DNA of 64,000 nucleotides from Bradyrhizobium sp. SK17 (GCF_002831585.1 NZ_CP025113.1:7579001-7643000), one strand, 5' to 3'; numbered from the stretch's first letter, positions 26,387 to 34,943 are shown. Translations and numbers: made by a program. Notes: a model not told the origin generated them from the letters alone.

Positions 26387-26944
26387 ATGGACCAGATTGC
26401 CGTTCACCAGGACAACGCGACCAGCGCCGACTGGCCGGTTGCGATCTACCGCACGCTGAAAAGCTTTGGCGTGGCGCAGGTGTCCTATGTTCCCGACGCG
26501 GGACATTCCAAGCTGATCAAACTGTCGCATACGGATGCCGGCATCAAGACCACGGTGCTGACCACCGAGGAAGAAGGCGTGGCGCTGTCCGCCGGCGCCT
26601 GGCTCGGCGGCGACCGTGCGGTGCTGTTGATGCAATCGAGCGGCGTCGGCAATTGCGTCAACATGCTATCGCTGATGGCGAGCTGCCGCTTCCCGCTATT
26701 GACCCTGGTGACGATGCGCGGCGAATGGGCCGAGTTCAACCCCTGGCAGATTCCGATGGGCCGCGCGACGCCGCAGGCGTTCGAGATCATGGGCACGTCA
26801 GTACTGCGGCTGGACAATCCCGACGACGCCGAGGAGGTGGTCTCGGCCGCCGCCTCGCTCGCCTATGACGGCGACCAGCAGGTCGCGGTCTTGATCTCGC
26901 AGCGGATGATCGGCCGCAAGAAGTGGACCAGGGAGACACACTGA
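26387..26944 (+). CDS. ThDP-dependent decarboxylase, alpha (PYR-domain) subunit
   Basis: A 185-residue protein equal to the N-terminal pyrimidine-binding domain of ThDP enzymes. It has the family Glu in V-L-T-T-E-E-E-G-V-A-L (61-63), L-S-A-G-A-W-L-G-G and L-L-M-Q-S-S-G-V-G-N-C-V-N. Its closest families are the alpha subunits of two-chain sulfopyruvate and phosphonopyruvate decarboxylases (ComD type). It overlaps the beta gene by one base (TGATG), so the two are translationally coupled and form one enzyme. No phosphonate or coenzyme M genes are nearby; the acyl-CoA and CoA-transferase genes downstream suggest a 2-oxoacid intermediate instead. Confidence 0.8.
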   Translation: MDQIAVHQDNATSADWPVAIYRTLKSFGVAQVSYVPDAGHSKLIKLSHTDAGIKTTVLTTEEEGVALSAGAWLGGDRAVLLMQSSGVGNCVNMLSLMASCRFPLLTLVTMRGEWAEFNPWQIPMGRATPQAFEIMGTSVLRLDNPDDAEEVVSAAASLAYDGDQQVAVLISQRMIGRKKWTRETH

Positions 26945-27534
26945 TGTCGGCAGCAACAGGCACACTCGACCGCCGCGCCGCCGTGAAGGCGCTGCTCGCC
27001 GATCGCGGCGATCTGCTGGTGATCTCCGGGCTCGGCTCGTCGTCCTACGACGTGTTCGATGCCGGCGACCACGCGAGCAATTTCTATCTCTGGGGCGCGA
27101 TGGGCGGCGCCGCGATGGTCGGGCTCGGGCTCGCGCTGGCGCAGCCGAAGCGCCCGGTGCTGGTCGTCACCGGTGACGGCGAGCAGCTGATGGGAATCGG
27201 CAGCCTGCTGACCATTGCGACCAAGCAACCCGGCAATCTCTCGATCGCGGTGCTCGACAACGGCCATTTCGGCGAGACCGGCATGCAGCCCAGCCACTCC
27301 GGCCTGGGCGCGAAGCTCGAGGTCATCGCTGATGGCGCCGGCATCCGCAGTGTCTCCGATATCGCCGACATGGCCGGCATCGAGCGCTTTCGCGCGGGCT
27401 TGCGCGACCTCAGCGGCCCGCGGCTGGCGCGAATCCGGATCGCGGCCGGCGAGGTCGAGCGCGCGCTGCCGCCGCGCGATGGCACCTATCTCAAGAACCG
27501 CTTCCGCGGCCAGCTCGGCCTTGCGGTGAGCTGA
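26944..27534 (+). CDS. ThDP-dependent decarboxylase, beta (PP-domain) subunit
   Basis: A 196-residue protein equal to the C-terminal pyrophosphate-binding domain of ThDP enzymes. It has V-V-T-G77-D-G-E-Q-L-M and, about 27 residues later, V-L-D-N-G-H-F, the Mg and ThDP ligand motif. The Y-L-W-G-A-M-G-G-A substrate loop matches ComE-type sulfopyruvate or phosphonopyruvate decarboxylase beta chains. Translation is coupled to the alpha gene through the TGATG overlap. It converges on the LysR gene, leaving 13 bp. The real 2-oxoacid substrate is unknown. Confidence 0.82.
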   Translation: MSAATGTLDRRAAVKALLADRGDLLVISGLGSSSYDVFDAGDHASNFYLWGAMGGAAMVGLGLALAQPKRPVLVVTGDGEQLMGIGSLLTIATKQPGNLSIAVLDNGHFGETGMQPSHSGLGAKLEVIADGAGIRSVSDIADMAGIERFRAGLRDLSGPRLARIRIAAGEVERALPPRDGTYLKNRFRGQLGLAVS

Positions 27535-27547
27535 TGCGAAGCCGCGC

Positions 27548-28471
27548 TCAGGCGAGCTGGATATCCCAGAGCCCTTCGGCGCGGCACGCGGCGACCTCGT
27601 CGCGCAGCAGCCTTGCTATCAGCGTGATCGCATTCGAGCCGGGATGCTCGACCGGCGACGCCAGCGCGAGCTCGCGCCGCGGCGCCGGTCGCGCGATCGG
27701 CGCGGTCTCGAGCCGGCCTTCCGCGATCTCGCTGCGGACCGAGGACGGCGGCAGCAGCGTATACCCGAGCCCCTCCTCGACCAGGCTGGTCAGCACCCGG
27801 AACGAATCCGCCTCGAGCTTGACGTCGATATTGACCTTGCGCTTCGCCGCAGCATGCTCGATCAGCGCACGGAGCCCGTGCGAATGACTGGGCAGCACCA
27901 GACGCTGGCGCAGCAGCCAGCCGATATCGACCTGCTTCTTCTGCTTCAGCCCGCTGCCGCGCGGGCCGACCGCGACGACGCTGTCGCGGCCGAGGCTCTG
28001 CACCGCCAGATGCAAATCGACCGAAGGGCCGTAGATCACCGCAAGATCCATCCCGCCGCGATGCAGCCATTCGATCAGATGGCCGCTGTAGCTTTCGACG
28101 ATGCAGAGCGAAATGCCGGGATAGCGCTCCACCGTGCGCCGCGCCAGCCGCGCCGACAGCACGCAGCTCACCGTCGGGATCAAGCCCAGCACCACCCGCC
28201 CGGACGGCGCTCCGCCCGCGGACTGGATGTCGTCGCGGATCTGGTCGATCTGCCGCACGATACCGCTGGTGCGCGCCAGCAGCAGACGGCCGGCATCGGT
28301 CAGCACCATGCCGCGGCCGTTGCGGGTGAACAATTCGGTGCGCAGCTCGTGCTCCAAGAGCTTGATCTGCCGGCTCAGCGCCGGCTGCGCGACCCGCAAG
28401 GTATCGGATGCCTTGCTCAGACTCCCGAGTTCCGCGACGCACGCAAAGGTCCTAAGCTGGCGGAAATCCAT
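27548..28471 (-). CDS. LysR-family transcriptional regulator
   Basis: A 307-residue LysR protein. The helix-turn-helix (M-D-F-R-Q-L-R-T-F, L-S-K-A-S-D-T-L-R-V-A-Q-P-A-L-S-R-Q-I) is typical of the nitrogen-assimilation-control/CynR subgroup, followed by an effector domain (about 90-295). The ATG at 28471 has AGGA 9 nt upstream; a TTG at 28480 is the alternative. It is divergent from the acyl-CoA dehydrogenase gene with a palindrome between them. It most likely activates the acyl-CoA dehydrogenase, CaiB and MaoC genes in response to a pathway intermediate, and may also affect the convergent ThDP genes. Confidence 0.87.
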   Translation of the reverse strand: MDFRQLRTFACVAELGSLSKASDTLRVAQPALSRQIKLLEHELRTELFTRNGRGMVLTDAGRLLLARTSGIVRQIDQIRDDIQSAGGAPSGRVVLGLIPTVSCVLSARLARRTVERYPGISLCIVESYSGHLIEWLHRGGMDLAVIYGPSVDLHLAVQSLGRDSVVAVGPRGSGLKQKKQVDIGWLLRQRLVLPSHSHGLRALIEHAAAKRKVNIDVKLEADSFRVLTSLVEEGLGYTLLPPSSVRSEIAEGRLETAPIARPAPRRELALASPVEHPGSNAITLIARLLRDEVAACRAEGLWDIQLA

Positions 28472-28498
28472 ACTTGCCAATCCTGGAAGGCAGGTTCA

Positions 28499-28520
28499 TA
28501 CGCTATAACAAAACAGCATA
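28499..28520. promoter_or_regulatory. Candidate LysR binding site
   Basis: Inverted repeat TACGCT-N10-AGCATA (one mismatch) in the 168-bp region between the divergent LysR and acyl-CoA dehydrogenase genes, 28 bp from the LysR start. Its place and form fit a LysR recognition site that serves both autoregulation and activation. Not tested. Confidence 0.5.
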
Positions 28521-28638
28521 GGGAGTTTACCGGGGCCCCACAACAGCGGGCGTTTTCTTCACACGGACCGGTTTCCGGTTCGCTCGAAAACTCCTTGGCG
28601 CAACCTCTCGGCAAGACAGAACGCAACAAGACGAAACA

Positions 28639-29808
28639 ATGACCGCACACGAAGCTCAAGTCGACGACCACACAGACATCCGCGACGCCGTCGCAAAACT
28701 CTGCGCGCAGTTTCCCGGCGAATACTGGCGCAAGCTCGACCGCCAGATGGCCTATCCGAAGGAATTCGTCGATGCGCTGACCGAGGCGGGTTATCTCTCG
28801 GTGCTGATCCCCGAGGAATATGGCGGCGCCGGCCTGAAGCTGTCCGCCGCGGCGGCGATCCTGGAAGAGATCCAGCGCGCCGGCTGCAATGGCGGCGGCT
28901 GCCACGCCCAGATGTACACGATGGGCACCGTACTGCGGCACGGCAACGACGCGCAGAAGGCGAAGTATCTGCCGAAGGTCGCGACCGGCGAGTTGCGGTT
29001 GCAGGCGTTCGGCGTCACCGAGCCGACCAGCGGCACCGACACCTCCTCGCTGAAGACCTTCGCGCGCCGCGAGGGTGATCACTACGTCGTCAACGGCCAG
29101 AAGATCTGGACCAGCCGCGCCGAATATTCCGACCTGATGGTGCTGCTGGCGCGCACCACGCCAAAGGACGAAGCCAAGAAGCGCACCGACGGCCTCTCGG
29201 TGTTCATCGTCGACATGCGCGAGGTGAAGGGCAACGGTCTGGAGATCCGGCCGATCCGCACCATGATGAACCACGCCACGACCGAGGTGTTCTTCACCGA
29301 CATGAAGGTGCCGGCGGAGAATCTGATCGGCGAGGAAGGCAAGGGCTTTCGCTACATCCTGTCCGGCATGAATGCCGAGCGCATCCTGATCGCCGCCGAA
29401 TGTATCGGCGATGCCAAATGGTTCATCGCCAAGGCGACCAACTATGCCAAGGAGCGCAGCGTGTTCGGCCGGCCGATCGGCCAGAACCAGGGTATTCAGT
29501 TTCCGATTGCAAAAGCCTACGCCTCGATGCGCGCGGCCGAATTGATGGTCAAGGAAGCCACCCGCAAATACGAGGCCGGGCTCGATTGCGGCGCCGAGGC
29601 CAATATGGCCAAGATGCTGGCGGCCGATGCCTCCTGGGAGGCGGCCAACGCCTGCGTGCAGACCCATGGCGGCTTCGGCTTCGCCGAGGAATACGACGTC
29701 GAGCGCAAGTTTCGCGAGACCCGGCTCTACCAGGTGGCGCCGATCTCGACCAATCTGATCCTGTCCTTCGTCGCCGAGCACGTGCTCGGCATGCCCCGCT
29801 CCTACTGA
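28639..29808 (+). CDS. Acyl-CoA dehydrogenase family protein
   Basis: A 389-residue flavoenzyme. The N-terminal helical domain is followed by the beta-domain with F-G-V-T-E-P-T-S-G-T-D and V-N-G-Q-K-I-W-T-S-R, which bind FAD and substrate. The C-terminal domain carries R-x-x-F-G-R-P-I-G-Q-N-Q-G-I-Q-F and Q-T-H-G-G-F-G-F-A-E-E-Y. The usual C-terminal catalytic Y-E-G-T is replaced by Y364-Q-V-A, so the catalytic base must lie elsewhere, as in isovaleryl-CoA dehydrogenase. It is first in the operon with CaiB (11 bp later) and the MaoC gene. Probable step: alpha,beta-desaturation of a short or branched acyl-CoA. Confidence 0.9.
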   Translation: MTAHEAQVDDHTDIRDAVAKLCAQFPGEYWRKLDRQMAYPKEFVDALTEAGYLSVLIPEEYGGAGLKLSAAAAILEEIQRAGCNGGGCHAQMYTMGTVLRHGNDAQKAKYLPKVATGELRLQAFGVTEPTSGTDTSSLKTFARREGDHYVVNGQKIWTSRAEYSDLMVLLARTTPKDEAKKRTDGLSVFIVDMREVKGNGLEIRPIRTMMNHATTEVFFTDMKVPAENLIGEEGKGFRYILSGMNAERILIAAECIGDAKWFIAKATNYAKERSVFGRPIGQNQGIQFPIAKAYASMRAAELMVKEATRKYEAGLDCGAEANMAKMLAADASWEAANACVQTHGGFGFAEEYDVERKFRETRLYQVAPISTNLILSFVAEHVLGMPRSY

Positions 29809-29819
29809 GTTGTCTGATC

Positions 29820-30920
29820 ATGCTGCCGCTTGAGGGATTGACCGTCATCGCCGTCGAACAGGCGGTCGCCGCGCCATTCTGCTCGTCACGCCTGGCCGAT
29901 GCCGGCGCCCATGTCATCAAGATCGAGCGGCCGGAGGGTGATTTCGCCCGCGGCTACGACGCCGCGGCGAAAGGCCAGAGCAGCTATTTCGTCTGGCTCA
30001 ACCGCGGCAAGGATTCCGCGGTGGTCGACCTCGCCACCAAGGAAGGCCGCGCAGAACTGGAGCGGCTGATCGCGAGCGCCGACGTGCTGTTGCAGAACCT
30101 GAAGCCGGGCTCGATGGACAAGCTCGGCTTCTCGCGCGAGCGGCTGCGCAAGGATTATCCGAAGCTGATCATGTGCACGATATCAGGCTATGGCGACACC
30201 GGCCCCTATGCCGACCGCAAGGCCTATGACCTCTTGATCCAGGCCGAAAGCGGTCTCGCCTCGATCACCGGTGGCCCGGAAGGCGCCTCGCGCGTCGGCA
30301 TGTCGATCGTCGACGTCGCAACCGGCGCCACCGCACACGCCGCGATCCTCGAAGCCTTGATCGGCCGCGGACGCTCTGGCCAAGGCGCCGACATCCGGAT
30401 CTCGATGTTCGACGTGATGGCCGACTGGCTCACCGTGCCGCTGCTCAATGCCGAGGACGGCAAGTCGCCGAAACGCATCGGCCTCGCCCATCCCTCGATC
30501 GCGCCCTACGGCGTGTTCCGCTCGAAGGATGGCAAGGAGATCCTGATCTCGATCCAGAGCGAGCGCGAGTGGAAGGTGCTGTGCGCCAAGGTGCTGGGCC
30601 AACCGGGGCTGCCCGACGACCCGCGCTTTGCCAACATGGTCGCGCGGGTGCAGAATCGAACGCTGACGGACCAGATCGTCAGCGACAGCTTCGGCAAGCT
30701 CACGCGCGAAGAATTGCTGTCGAAGCTTGCGGAAGCCGACATCGCCTTCGCCGAGGTCAACAGCATGAACGACCTCGCGGAGCATCCGCATCTGCGCCGC
30801 ATCGAGGTCGACACGCCGAACGGCAAGGTCAGCTATCCGGCGCCGGCCGCGATCGTGGTCGGCGAGGACAGGCACTACGGCAAGGTGCCCGCGATCGGCG
30901 AGCGCACCAACCGTTCCTGA
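29820..30920 (+). CDS. CaiB/BaiF family CoA-transferase
   Basis: A 366-residue class III CoA-transferase. The N-terminal Rossmann part has P-L-E-G-L-T-V-I-A-V-E-Q and H-V-I-K-I-E-R-P-E-G-D-F-A-R. The catalytic aspartate is Asp137 in K-A-Y-D-L-L-I-Q-A-E-S-G-L, followed by the R-V-G-M-S-I-V-D-V-A-T-G block. It moves CoA between an acyl-CoA and a free carboxylic acid. The ATG at 29820 lies 11 bp after the acyl-CoA dehydrogenase stop. It is placed between a desaturase and a hydratase, so it probably activates the pathway's acid substrate. Confidence 0.9.
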   Translation: MLPLEGLTVIAVEQAVAAPFCSSRLADAGAHVIKIERPEGDFARGYDAAAKGQSSYFVWLNRGKDSAVVDLATKEGRAELERLIASADVLLQNLKPGSMDKLGFSRERLRKDYPKLIMCTISGYGDTGPYADRKAYDLLIQAESGLASITGGPEGASRVGMSIVDVATGATAHAAILEALIGRGRSGQGADIRISMFDVMADWLTVPLLNAEDGKSPKRIGLAHPSIAPYGVFRSKDGKEILISIQSEREWKVLCAKVLGQPGLPDDPRFANMVARVQNRTLTDQIVSDSFGKLTREELLSKLAEADIAFAEVNSMNDLAEHPHLRRIEVDTPNGKVSYPAPAAIVVGEDRHYGKVPAIGERTNRS

Positions 30921-30947
30921 AATCTCTCCTGCCCGGGCAAGACAATC

Positions 30948-31802
30948 ATGACCGATAAGCTCGACCTCGATCATCTCCGCCAGTGGATCGGCAAGACGAC
31001 GGAAGCCTCCGACGTCGTCACCAAATATCTCGTGATGGGGCTGCGCGCGACACTGTTCCAGGAGATCGGCGAGCCGACGGCGGGCGATGCCGCGCCGTGG
31101 ACCACGCATTGGTGCCTGGCGCAGCCGGTGTTTCCGATGTCGCAGCTCGGCCCGGACGGTCACCCGACCCGCGGCGGCTTCCTGCCGCCGGTGCCGCTGC
31201 CGCGCCGGATGTGGGCCGGCGGCGAGCTCGAATTCTTCGATAACTTGCGGATCGGCGACGAGGCCAAGCGCACGTCCAAGATTGCGGACGTCACCGTGAA
31301 ATCCGGCTCGACCGGCACGCTGTGCTTCGTCGCGGTCAATCACGAAGTGACGACCTCGCGCGGGCTTGCTGTCCGCGAGCGGCAGGACATCGTCTATCGC
31401 GAGATGACGAGCACGCCATCCGCAGCGCCCGCCAAGGCGCCGCCGCCTGCCCCGGCCGCACAGCATCGCGAGAGCCATGTCTCCGATCCGGTGCTCTTGT
31501 TCCGCTACTCGGCGCTGACCTTCAACGGCCATCGCATCCATTACGACCGCGACTATGTCACCAAGGTCGAAGGTTATCCGGGCCTGATCTTTCACGGCCC
31601 GCTGCAAGCCTCCTTCATCGTCGAGCTCGCCGCCAGGCTGCGCGGCGGCAAGCCGCCGAAGAAGCTTTCCTATCGCGGCGTGCAGCCGCTGTTCGAGGGC
31701 AGCGAGTTCTCGATCAATGCCAACGACAAGGACGGCGGCATGGAGCTGTGGACCGCCAATGCCGAGGGCCAGCCGACCATGAAGGGCACCGCGAGCTGGT
31801 AG
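30948..31802 (+). CDS. MaoC/FAS1-like hydratase (mesaconyl-C4-CoA hydratase-like)
   Basis: A 284-residue double hot-dog protein. The first half (about 1-150) is the degenerate FAS1-like dehydratase domain. A proline/alanine linker (A-P-A-K-A-P-P-P-A-P) follows, then the active hot-dog with the hydratase-2 motif L-T-F-N-G-H-R-I-H-Y-D-R-D-Y, then E-G-Y-P-G-L-I-F-H-G-P-L. This layout is shared with HTD2 and with bacterial mesaconyl-C4-CoA hydratase and itaconate-type hydratases. It is the last gene of the operon, 27 bp after CaiB. Together with the acyl-CoA dehydrogenase and CoA-transferase it could process a C4-C5 dicarboxylate or branched acid; the exact substrate is not determined. Confidence 0.85.
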   Translation: MTDKLDLDHLRQWIGKTTEASDVVTKYLVMGLRATLFQEIGEPTAGDAAPWTTHWCLAQPVFPMSQLGPDGHPTRGGFLPPVPLPRRMWAGGELEFFDNLRIGDEAKRTSKIADVTVKSGSTGTLCFVAVNHEVTTSRGLAVRERQDIVYREMTSTPSAAPAKAPPPAPAAQHRESHVSDPVLLFRYSALTFNGHRIHYDRDYVTKVEGYPGLIFHGPLQASFIVELAARLRGGKPPKKLSYRGVQPLFEGSEFSINANDKDGGMELWTANAEGQPTMKGTASW

Positions 31803-31920
31803 CAGCGGACGCCCGTCATCAGCCATTCGTCGTGGAACCTGACCGCGGCGAGCACGGATTTGTGGATTGATGGCGGCACGGTTTTCTGCAAATCGCGGAC
31901 CTGTCGATTCCACACCTTCG

Positions 31921-32313
31921 ATGAGGCGCCCGTTGAGATCATTCCTGCTTGCCACGCTGCTGACGCTGTCGGTCCCTGCCCATGCGCAAGACCAGCGCTT
32001 TCTCGACAGCCTGCGGAAACTCGAACCGGAAACGCGGCTCGAGCAGGTCTGCGATTATGCCGCGATGTCCAGCATCAGCCGCGACACCGGAAGGCCGGCC
32101 GACCGGGCGAAATCCGACGTGACGTCCCGCCCCGCTCATTCAGGCAACACGCTCACCGTCAAGGGCGGGGCCTTCCGCAGCAAGGGACAATGGTTCGCGC
32201 TGGCGTTCACCTGCAAGGGAACGCCCGACCATCTGCATGTCGCCAGCCTGCAGTACAAGATCGGCGAGGCCATCCCGGCTGCGAAATGGCCATCGCTCGG
32301 GCTCTGGCGCTAG
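31921..32313 (+). CDS. DUF930 domain secreted protein
   Basis: A 130-residue protein with a signal peptide (residues 1-21, ending AHA-Q) and a domain with the DUF930 hallmarks: R-F-L-D-S-L-R-K-L-E-P-E-T-R-L-E-Q-V-C-D at the start, a second cysteine in A-F-T-C-K-G-T, and H-L-H-V-A-S-L-Q-Y-K-I-G-E-A-I-P near the end. The family is limited mainly to Hyphomicrobiales and has no known function. The ATG at 31921 immediately precedes the signal peptide. It converges with the PepSY gene. Confidence 0.8.
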   Translation: MRRPLRSFLLATLLTLSVPAHAQDQRFLDSLRKLEPETRLEQVCDYAAMSSISRDTGRPADRAKSDVTSRPAHSGNTLTVKGGAFRSKGQWFALAFTCKGTPDHLHVASLQYKIGEAIPAAKWPSLGLWR

Positions 32314-32353
32314 CCCCCGCGAGGGCGCGCCGCTGCCGACGAAGGTCAATCAA

Positions 32354-32614
32354 TCAGTGCTTTGGTTCGTTCTTGGTCAGTTTCCCGGTGTGCGGATCGA
32401 TATGCAACTCGTAGGTCGTGCCGCCCTTGACTGCATCACCTTCCCAATGGCCGTCGTCGGCCTCCAGGTTGGTGATCGCCGAGTAGCCCATATCGTGGAG
32501 TTTCTCGATCACCTGCTGCTTGGTCAGCCAGTTGGCACCCGGCGCGTCGGCCAGAGCGGGAGTGGCCAAAGCAGGCGCGGCGAGAAACACCGCGAGCAGC
32601 GCCAGTCTCTTCAT
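32354..32614 (-). CDS. PepSY-domain periplasmic protein
   Basis: An 86-residue protein with a signal peptide (residues 1-22, ending ALA-D) and one PepSY-like domain (about 28-83: [16 protein letters not shown], then [11 protein letters not shown]). PepSY modules inhibit proteases or sit near membrane redox proteins. AAGGA lies 8 nt before the ATG at 32614. It is probably monocistronic. The short single-domain form is common in rhizobia, and its partner is unknown. Confidence 0.8.
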   Translation of the reverse strand: MKRLALLAVFLAAPALATPALADAPGANWLTKQQVIEKLHDMGYSAITNLEADDGHWEGDAVKGGTTYELHIDPHTGKLTKNEPKH

Positions 32615-32790
32615 TCGTTCATCCTTTCATTGCCCGGCATCGGTTGCATGGGCCTGGAGGAGCAACGTCAGGCGTTCCCGGAAGTTGCACCGCGCCCGCC
32701 GATATATCGATCGCGCGACCGGCGAAGAACCGCTTTCACTGCCGCGCCGCACCTCCTACTGTGGTGCGATCTAGCCATGGATCAGGGATC

Positions 32791-33843
32791 ATGAGTCGCT
32801 TCTGGAGTTCGGTCGTCCATACCCTGTCGCCCTATGTGCCCGGCGAACAGCCGAAGATCGACGGCCTCGTCAAGCTCAACACCAACGAGAACCCGTATGA
32901 TCCCTCGCCACGGGCGCTGACCGCGATTGCGGCCGCCGCCGAGCGGCTGCGGCTCTATCCCGATCCCGCCGCGACCAGCCTGCGCGAGACGATCGCCGCC
33001 CGCTTCGACGTCGCCGCCAACGAGGTGTTCGTCGGCAACGGCTCGGACGAGGTGCTGGCCCACACCTTCCAGGCGCTGCTCAGGCACGATGCGCCGCTGC
33101 TGTTCCCCGACATCACCTACAGCTTCTACCCGGTCTATTGCCGACTCTATGGCGTCAGCCACGAGGTCGTGCCGCTCGACGGCGCGATGCGGATCGACCT
33201 TGCCGACTATCGGCGGCCCGGCAGCGCCGTCCTGCTGTGCAATCCGAACGCGCCAACCGGCATCGCGCTGCCGCGGGCGGCGATCGAGGCCCTGATCACC
33301 GAACATCCCGACCGGCTGGTGGTGGTCGATGAGGCCTATGTCGACTTCGGCGCCGAGAGCGCGGTGCCCCTGGTCGCGCGCCACGACAATCTGTTGGTCA
33401 TTCAGACCCTGTCCAAGTCGCGCGCGCTGGCGGGCTTGCGGGTCGGCTTCGCGATCGGCCAGCGCCCGCTGATCGAGGCGCTGGAGCGGGTCAAGGACAG
33501 CTTCAACTCCTATCCGCTGGATTGCTTCGCGATCGCCGGCGCAGTCGCGGCCATCGAAGACGACGCCTGGTTTCAGGAGACGCGGCAGCGCATCATCCAG
33601 AGCCGCGAGACGCTCACCGGTGGCCTCACCGGGCTGGGCTTCGAGGTGCTGCCATCGCAGGCGAATTTCGTGTTCGCCCGGCATCGCAGCCATCGCGGCG
33701 CCGATCTCGCAGCGCGGTTGCGCGAGCGTGGCGTCCTGGTCCGGCATTTCCAGAAGCCGCGGATCGAGGATTTCCTGCGTATCACGATCGGCACCGACGA
33801 AGAGTGCGGCCGCCTGATCGGCCTGCTGCGCCAGATGGTCTGA
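32791..33843 (+). CDS. hisC: Histidinol-phosphate aminotransferase
   Basis: A 350-residue PLP-dependent class I/II aminotransferase. It has the [10 protein letters not shown] start typical of HisC, the Y-P-D region, [16 protein letters not shown] and D-E-A-Y-V-D-F. The PLP-binding Lys209 is in [12 protein letters not shown]. It converts imidazole-acetol phosphate and glutamate to histidinol phosphate. There are no other his genes nearby, so this is a dispersed or second HisC paralogue, which may also act on aromatic amino acids. The ATG at 32791 is chosen because upstream residues are not conserved. Confidence 0.87.
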   Translation: MSRFWSSVVHTLSPYVPGEQPKIDGLVKLNTNENPYDPSPRALTAIAAAAERLRLYPDPAATSLRETIAARFDVAANEVFVGNGSDEVLAHTFQALLRHDAPLLFPDITYSFYPVYCRLYGVSHEVVPLDGAMRIDLADYRRPGSAVLLCNPNAPTGIALPRAAIEALITEHPDRLVVVDEAYVDFGAESAVPLVARHDNLLVIQTLSKSRALAGLRVGFAIGQRPLIEALERVKDSFNSYPLDCFAIAGAVAAIEDDAWFQETRQRIIQSRETLTGGLTGLGFEVLPSQANFVFARHRSHRGADLAARLRERGVLVRHFQKPRIEDFLRITIGTDEECGRLIGLLRQMV

Positions 33844-33894
33844 CCACGACGCCGGGCTCAACGGGACGGCAGCGTGGCGGCGGGATCATCGCAC

Positions 33895-34188
33895 CTACGC
33901 GGCGGGCGTGCACCGCGTTGCGGTGATCTTGATGCCGAACGCTGCGCTCTCCTCGCGAAACTGCGCGATCGACCGCGCATTGCGATGCGCCTCGAACGCG
34001 GCGTCATCCTGGTAGACCTCGTAGATCATCAGCTTCGCGGCGTCCTCGCGCGGCACCAGGATTTCGAAGCGCAGCGTGCCCGGCTCGTCCCTGAGCGAAC
34101 GGGCGCCGTGCGCTGCGAGCAGCGACAACACCCGATCCCGTGTCTCCGGGGCAACCTCTACGGTGGCGATGAGGGCAAGTTTGGTCAT
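33895..34188 (-). CDS. Antibiotic biosynthesis monooxygenase (ABM) domain protein
   Basis: A 97-residue single-domain protein. The ferredoxin-like ABM fold shows in L-A-L-I-A-T-V-E-V, R-D-R-V-L-S-L-L, G-T-L-R-F-E-I-L-V-P-R-E-D and I-Y-E-V-Y-Q-D-D-A-A-F-E-A-H. Such proteins act as cofactor-free quinol oxygenases or as small-molecule isomerases. The ATG at 34188 is chosen; upstream residues are unconserved. It lies 23 bp downstream of the VOC gene, so the two form a small operon divergent from the HxlR regulator, which suggests control by an electrophile or quinone. Confidence 0.8.
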   Translation of the reverse strand: MTKLALIATVEVAPETRDRVLSLLAAHGARSLRDEPGTLRFEILVPREDAAKLMIYEVYQDDAAFEAHRNARSIAQFREESAAFGIKITATRCTPAA

Positions 34189-34211
34189 GACGGATGCTCC
34201 TGTTTGACTGA

Positions 34212-34817
34212 TCACTCCGGCAGCGGCTTGCCGGCCTGCTCGCGAACGATGTAGTCGGCGTACCAGTCGGGCCAGTTCGCATCGTGCCCGCCGGTGCGCT
34301 TCTCATGCTCACCATGGGCCGTTGCGGCGCGCTGTAGCGCGGCGGCGAGATCTGTCGCTGACGTGAACGTCGTGCTGCTGCCATCGACGCGCCCGGGCAG
34401 GCGCTGCGTCACTTGCTGCAACAGCCAGGTGTTGCCGTCCGGATCGCTGAACGTGGCAAGCGAGCCATAGCTCGGGCGCTCCGGATCGGCTCCCTTGATA
34501 CGGCCTTGCGGACCGCGATGAAACACCTCGCTCACCTCGACGCCATGCCCGATCAACTCGGCGCGCGCCGCCTCGATGTCGTTCACGATCAGGAAGCGCG
34601 GCAGCGCCGAGCCCTTGTCGAGATGAACTGACGTCGGCGAGCCCGGCGGCGTCAATTGCAGGGCGCGCGAGCCGTCGGCCCTGATGAAATCGGCGTCCAG
34701 CCGCCAGCCCAGATTTTCGTAGAAGCGTTTGGCGCGATCGACGTCGGAAACGGGAATCACGACGACTTCGAGCTTCATCTCGACACCCGGTTCCGGACCC
34801 TTGCCTTCGGTACTCAT
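34212..34817 (-). CDS. VOC-family (glyoxalase/dioxygenase fold) protein
   Basis: A 201-residue protein with one vicinal-oxygen-chelate domain (about residues 13-135): M-K-L-E-V-V-V-I-P-V-S-D-V-D-R-A-K-R-F-Y, then F-S-D-P-D-G-N-T-W-L-L-Q. A C-terminal helical tail (T-S-A-T-D-L-A-A-A-L-Q and Y-A-D-Y-I-V-R-E) is an extension also found in related glyoxalase-like proteins. AAGGAG precedes the ATG at 34817 by 6 nt. It is divergent from the HxlR regulator across a palindromic operator and followed by the ABM gene. Probable role: detoxification of a reactive carbonyl or aromatic compound. Confidence 0.83.
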   Translation of the reverse strand: MSTEGKGPEPGVEMKLEVVVIPVSDVDRAKRFYENLGWRLDADFIRADGSRALQLTPPGSPTSVHLDKGSALPRFLIVNDIEAARAELIGHGVEVSEVFHRGPQGRIKGADPERPSYGSLATFSDPDGNTWLLQQVTQRLPGRVDGSSTTFTSATDLAAALQRAATAHGEHEKRTGGHDANWPDWYADYIVREQAGKPLPE

Positions 34818-34898
34818 GGCTTGCTCCTTTGGCTTGCTCCTCGAAATGTGATGGGCCGGGTCGAGATGCCCGTTGCCCCCACCGTGATGACAGCCTAC

Positions 34899-34921
34899 GT
34901 TACTATGAAATTCATAGTTAC
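34899..34921. promoter_or_regulatory. Palindromic operator between VOC and HxlR genes
   Basis: ACTATGAA-A-TTCATAGT is a perfect 8-bp inverted repeat around one central base, extending with one mismatch per arm to 11 bp. AT-rich and lying 82 bp from one start and 23 bp from the other in the divergent region, it is the most likely binding site of the HxlR protein. Confidence 0.65.
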
Positions 34922-34943
34922 AATACCAGATGAAGAAAACGTG

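Noticed and set aside
30183..31955. 590-codon open frame on the minus strand opposite CaiB and MaoC genes
   Set aside because: Composition is typical of an antisense shadow of GC-rich coding DNA (Arg, His, Asp and Gly heavy), no domain is visible, and the plus-strand proteins are well-conserved families.
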